The notes below the pieces were generated by a model, which worked only from the letters and a program-made list of their open reading frames with translations, was not told where the DNA came from and did not search any database. A stretch of 5,870 nucleotides of DNA, from assembly GCA_015484985.1 (NCBI GenBank), contig WFUL01000024.1, forward strand, positions 1 through 5,870, given 5' to 3'. The translations under genes were made by a program, and so were the position numbers. Every line of letters starts with the position of its first letter. Position 1 is the first letter of the stretch. Positions 4,934 through 5,870 of this stretch are shown one piece after another. This DNA is from Anaerolineales bacterium (GTDB lineage Bacteria; Chloroflexota; Anaerolineae; Anaerolineales; DRMV01).

Positions 4934-5870
4934 TTACCTTCCGGTCGCAGAATCCTCCTCCGAGGGTGTCAGACGGCGAATGGCTCGCGCGGGCACGCCG
5001 ACCACCACCGTGTAGGGCGGCACGTCCTTGGTGACCACAGCCCCCGCACCCGTACGGGCACCTCGGCCCACCCGTACCGGGGCCACCAGCATGGTATCAC
5101 TTCCGATGAAAGCATGGTCCTCAATGGTCGTGGGGTGCTTGCGCACTCCGTCGTAATTGCACGTAATCGTCCCAGCACCGATGTTCACCCCTTCCCCCAC
5201 CGTAGCGTCGCCCAGATAGGAGAAGTGGTGCATCTTCACGCCCGGTCCCAGGCGAGATTTCTTCACCTCCGCGTAATTGCCGAGATAGACCCCGCGGCCC
5301 AAATGCGAACCGCCCCGCACCCGCGAGAAGGGGCCGATGTGCACGTCTTCCTCCAGCACCGAGTCCTCCACCACGGAGGCCCAAACGCGGCAACGAGGAC
5401 CGATGTGCGCGTTCCGCACAAAGCTCTGAGGTCCGATTTCACAACCTTCTTCGATCACCGTATCCCCCAGCAGGTAGGTATCGGGCCACAAGGTCACGTC
5501 GGAAGCCAGCCGCACCGTATCCTCAATGTACACCCGTTCGGGGTCCACCATGGTCACACCAGCCAACATCCAGCGCTCCACGATACGCCGCCGCAATATC
5601 GCGGTAGCCTCGGCCAAATGCACGCGCGTGTTCACGCCAATGGCTTCCTCCGGGTTCTCCAAAGTCAACGTCTGCACCGACCGGCCTTCTTCCACGGCCA
5701 GGGCCACCACATCCGTCAGATAGTACTCGCCTTTGGGGGACAGGGGGACCCGCTCCAGAGCCGACCACAGCCAGGAGGCATCGAAGGCGTACACACCCAC
5801 ATTGAGTTCCCGAATGGCCTTTTGCTCCGGTGTGGCATGGGCTTCCTCCACGATGCCCACCACCCGTCCC
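4934..5870 (-). CDS. glmU: GlmU, bifunctional UDP-GlcNAc pyrophosphorylase / glucosamine-1-phosphate acetyltransferase (5' end outside window)
   Basis: The last 311 codons or so are present; the N-terminal part of the uridylyltransferase domain lies beyond the right edge. GlmU acetylates glucosamine-1-phosphate and couples it to UTP, giving UDP-GlcNAc for peptidoglycan and other glycans in the cytoplasm. Counting from the Val codon at 5863, residues 1-90 finish the uridylyltransferase domain: GIVEEAHATPEQ, LNVGVYAFD, GEYYLTDVV and GVNTR at 76-80, where N78 matches the UTP/Mg-site Asn227 of E. coli. Residues from about 105 to 295 form the left-handed beta-helix of hexapeptide repeats. The acetyltransferase site is intact: RVRGG (181-185), EVKKSRLG (199-206), HHFSYLGD (212-219, H213 matching catalytic His363) and VNIGAGTITCNYDG (226-239). 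The stop is TAA at 4936-4934. Both activities look functional as far as can be seen. The GTG at 5863 is a valine within the protein, not a start. It is the first gene visible of the minus-strand operon. Confidence 0.96.
   Translation of the reverse strand, partial: GRVVGIVEEAHATPEQKAIRELNVGVYAFDASWLWSALERVPLSPKGEYYLTDVVALAVEEGRSVQTLTLENPEEAIGVNTRVHLAEATAILRRRIVERWMLAGVTMVDPERVYIEDTVRLASDVTLWPDTYLLGDTVIEEGCEIGPQSFVRNAHIGPRCRVWASVVEDSVLEEDVHIGPFSRVRGGSHLGRGVYLGNYAEVKKSRLGPGVKMHHFSYLGDATVGEGVNIGAGTITCNYDGVRKHPTTIEDHAFIGSDTMLVAPVRVGRGARTGAGAVVTKDVPPYTVVVGVPARAIRRLTPSEEDSATGR

Noticed and set aside
5861..5863. GTG as a start codon for the glmU fragment
   Set aside because: The frame continues upstream to the window edge, and the residues around it match the middle of GlmU, so the gene is truncated by the window.

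Overview
The window is a moderately GC-rich, densely coding bacterial chromosome segment with two converging gene groups. No mobile element, tRNA, rRNA or CRISPR array is visible. A fused MoaD-MoaE protein, an ECF-type S/T transporter pair and a GlmU/CBS-domain membrane protein pair would fit a member of the Chloroflexota (Anaerolineae-like). This is an impression from protein style, not a proven assignment.

Left half, plus strand (1-3143). The end of an unrecognised Trp/Arg-rich protein is followed by a plausible sigma70-type promoter and a strong Shine-Dalgarno. These lead into a MoaD-MoaE fusion, both subunits of molybdopterin synthase in one chain. After a 61-base gap comes a long ECF-transporter S component (substrate-binding membrane protein). 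A perfect 15-bp hairpin follows, then EcfT, the transmembrane coupling protein. No EcfA ATPase is present, so the transporter must borrow ATPases encoded elsewhere. The transcription unit ends at a strong hairpin that looks bidirectional.

Right half, minus strand (5870 down to 3179). Reading in the direction of transcription, there is the C-terminal two thirds of GlmU (UDP-GlcNAc synthesis), cut by the right edge. Next is a CorC/HlyC/CNNM-type membrane protein with CBS domains, starting 7 bases after the glmU stop. Last is a small protein that reads as a histidine-phosphatase fold stripped of its catalytic residues, joined to the CorC-like gene by an ATGA stop/start overlap. The three almost certainly share one mRNA, which ends at the same hairpin as the plus-strand unit.

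The most interesting points are the two degenerate proteins side by side in the glmU operon. The CorC-like protein has lost the conserved polar motifs of its DUF21 membrane domain but keeps intact CBS and C-terminal domains. The small partner looks like a dead histidine phosphatase. Next in interest are the MoaD-MoaE fusion, whose essential Gly-Gly end is buried mid-chain, and the ATPase-less S/T pair with a hairpin between its genes. I did not find a clearly new defence or mobile system.
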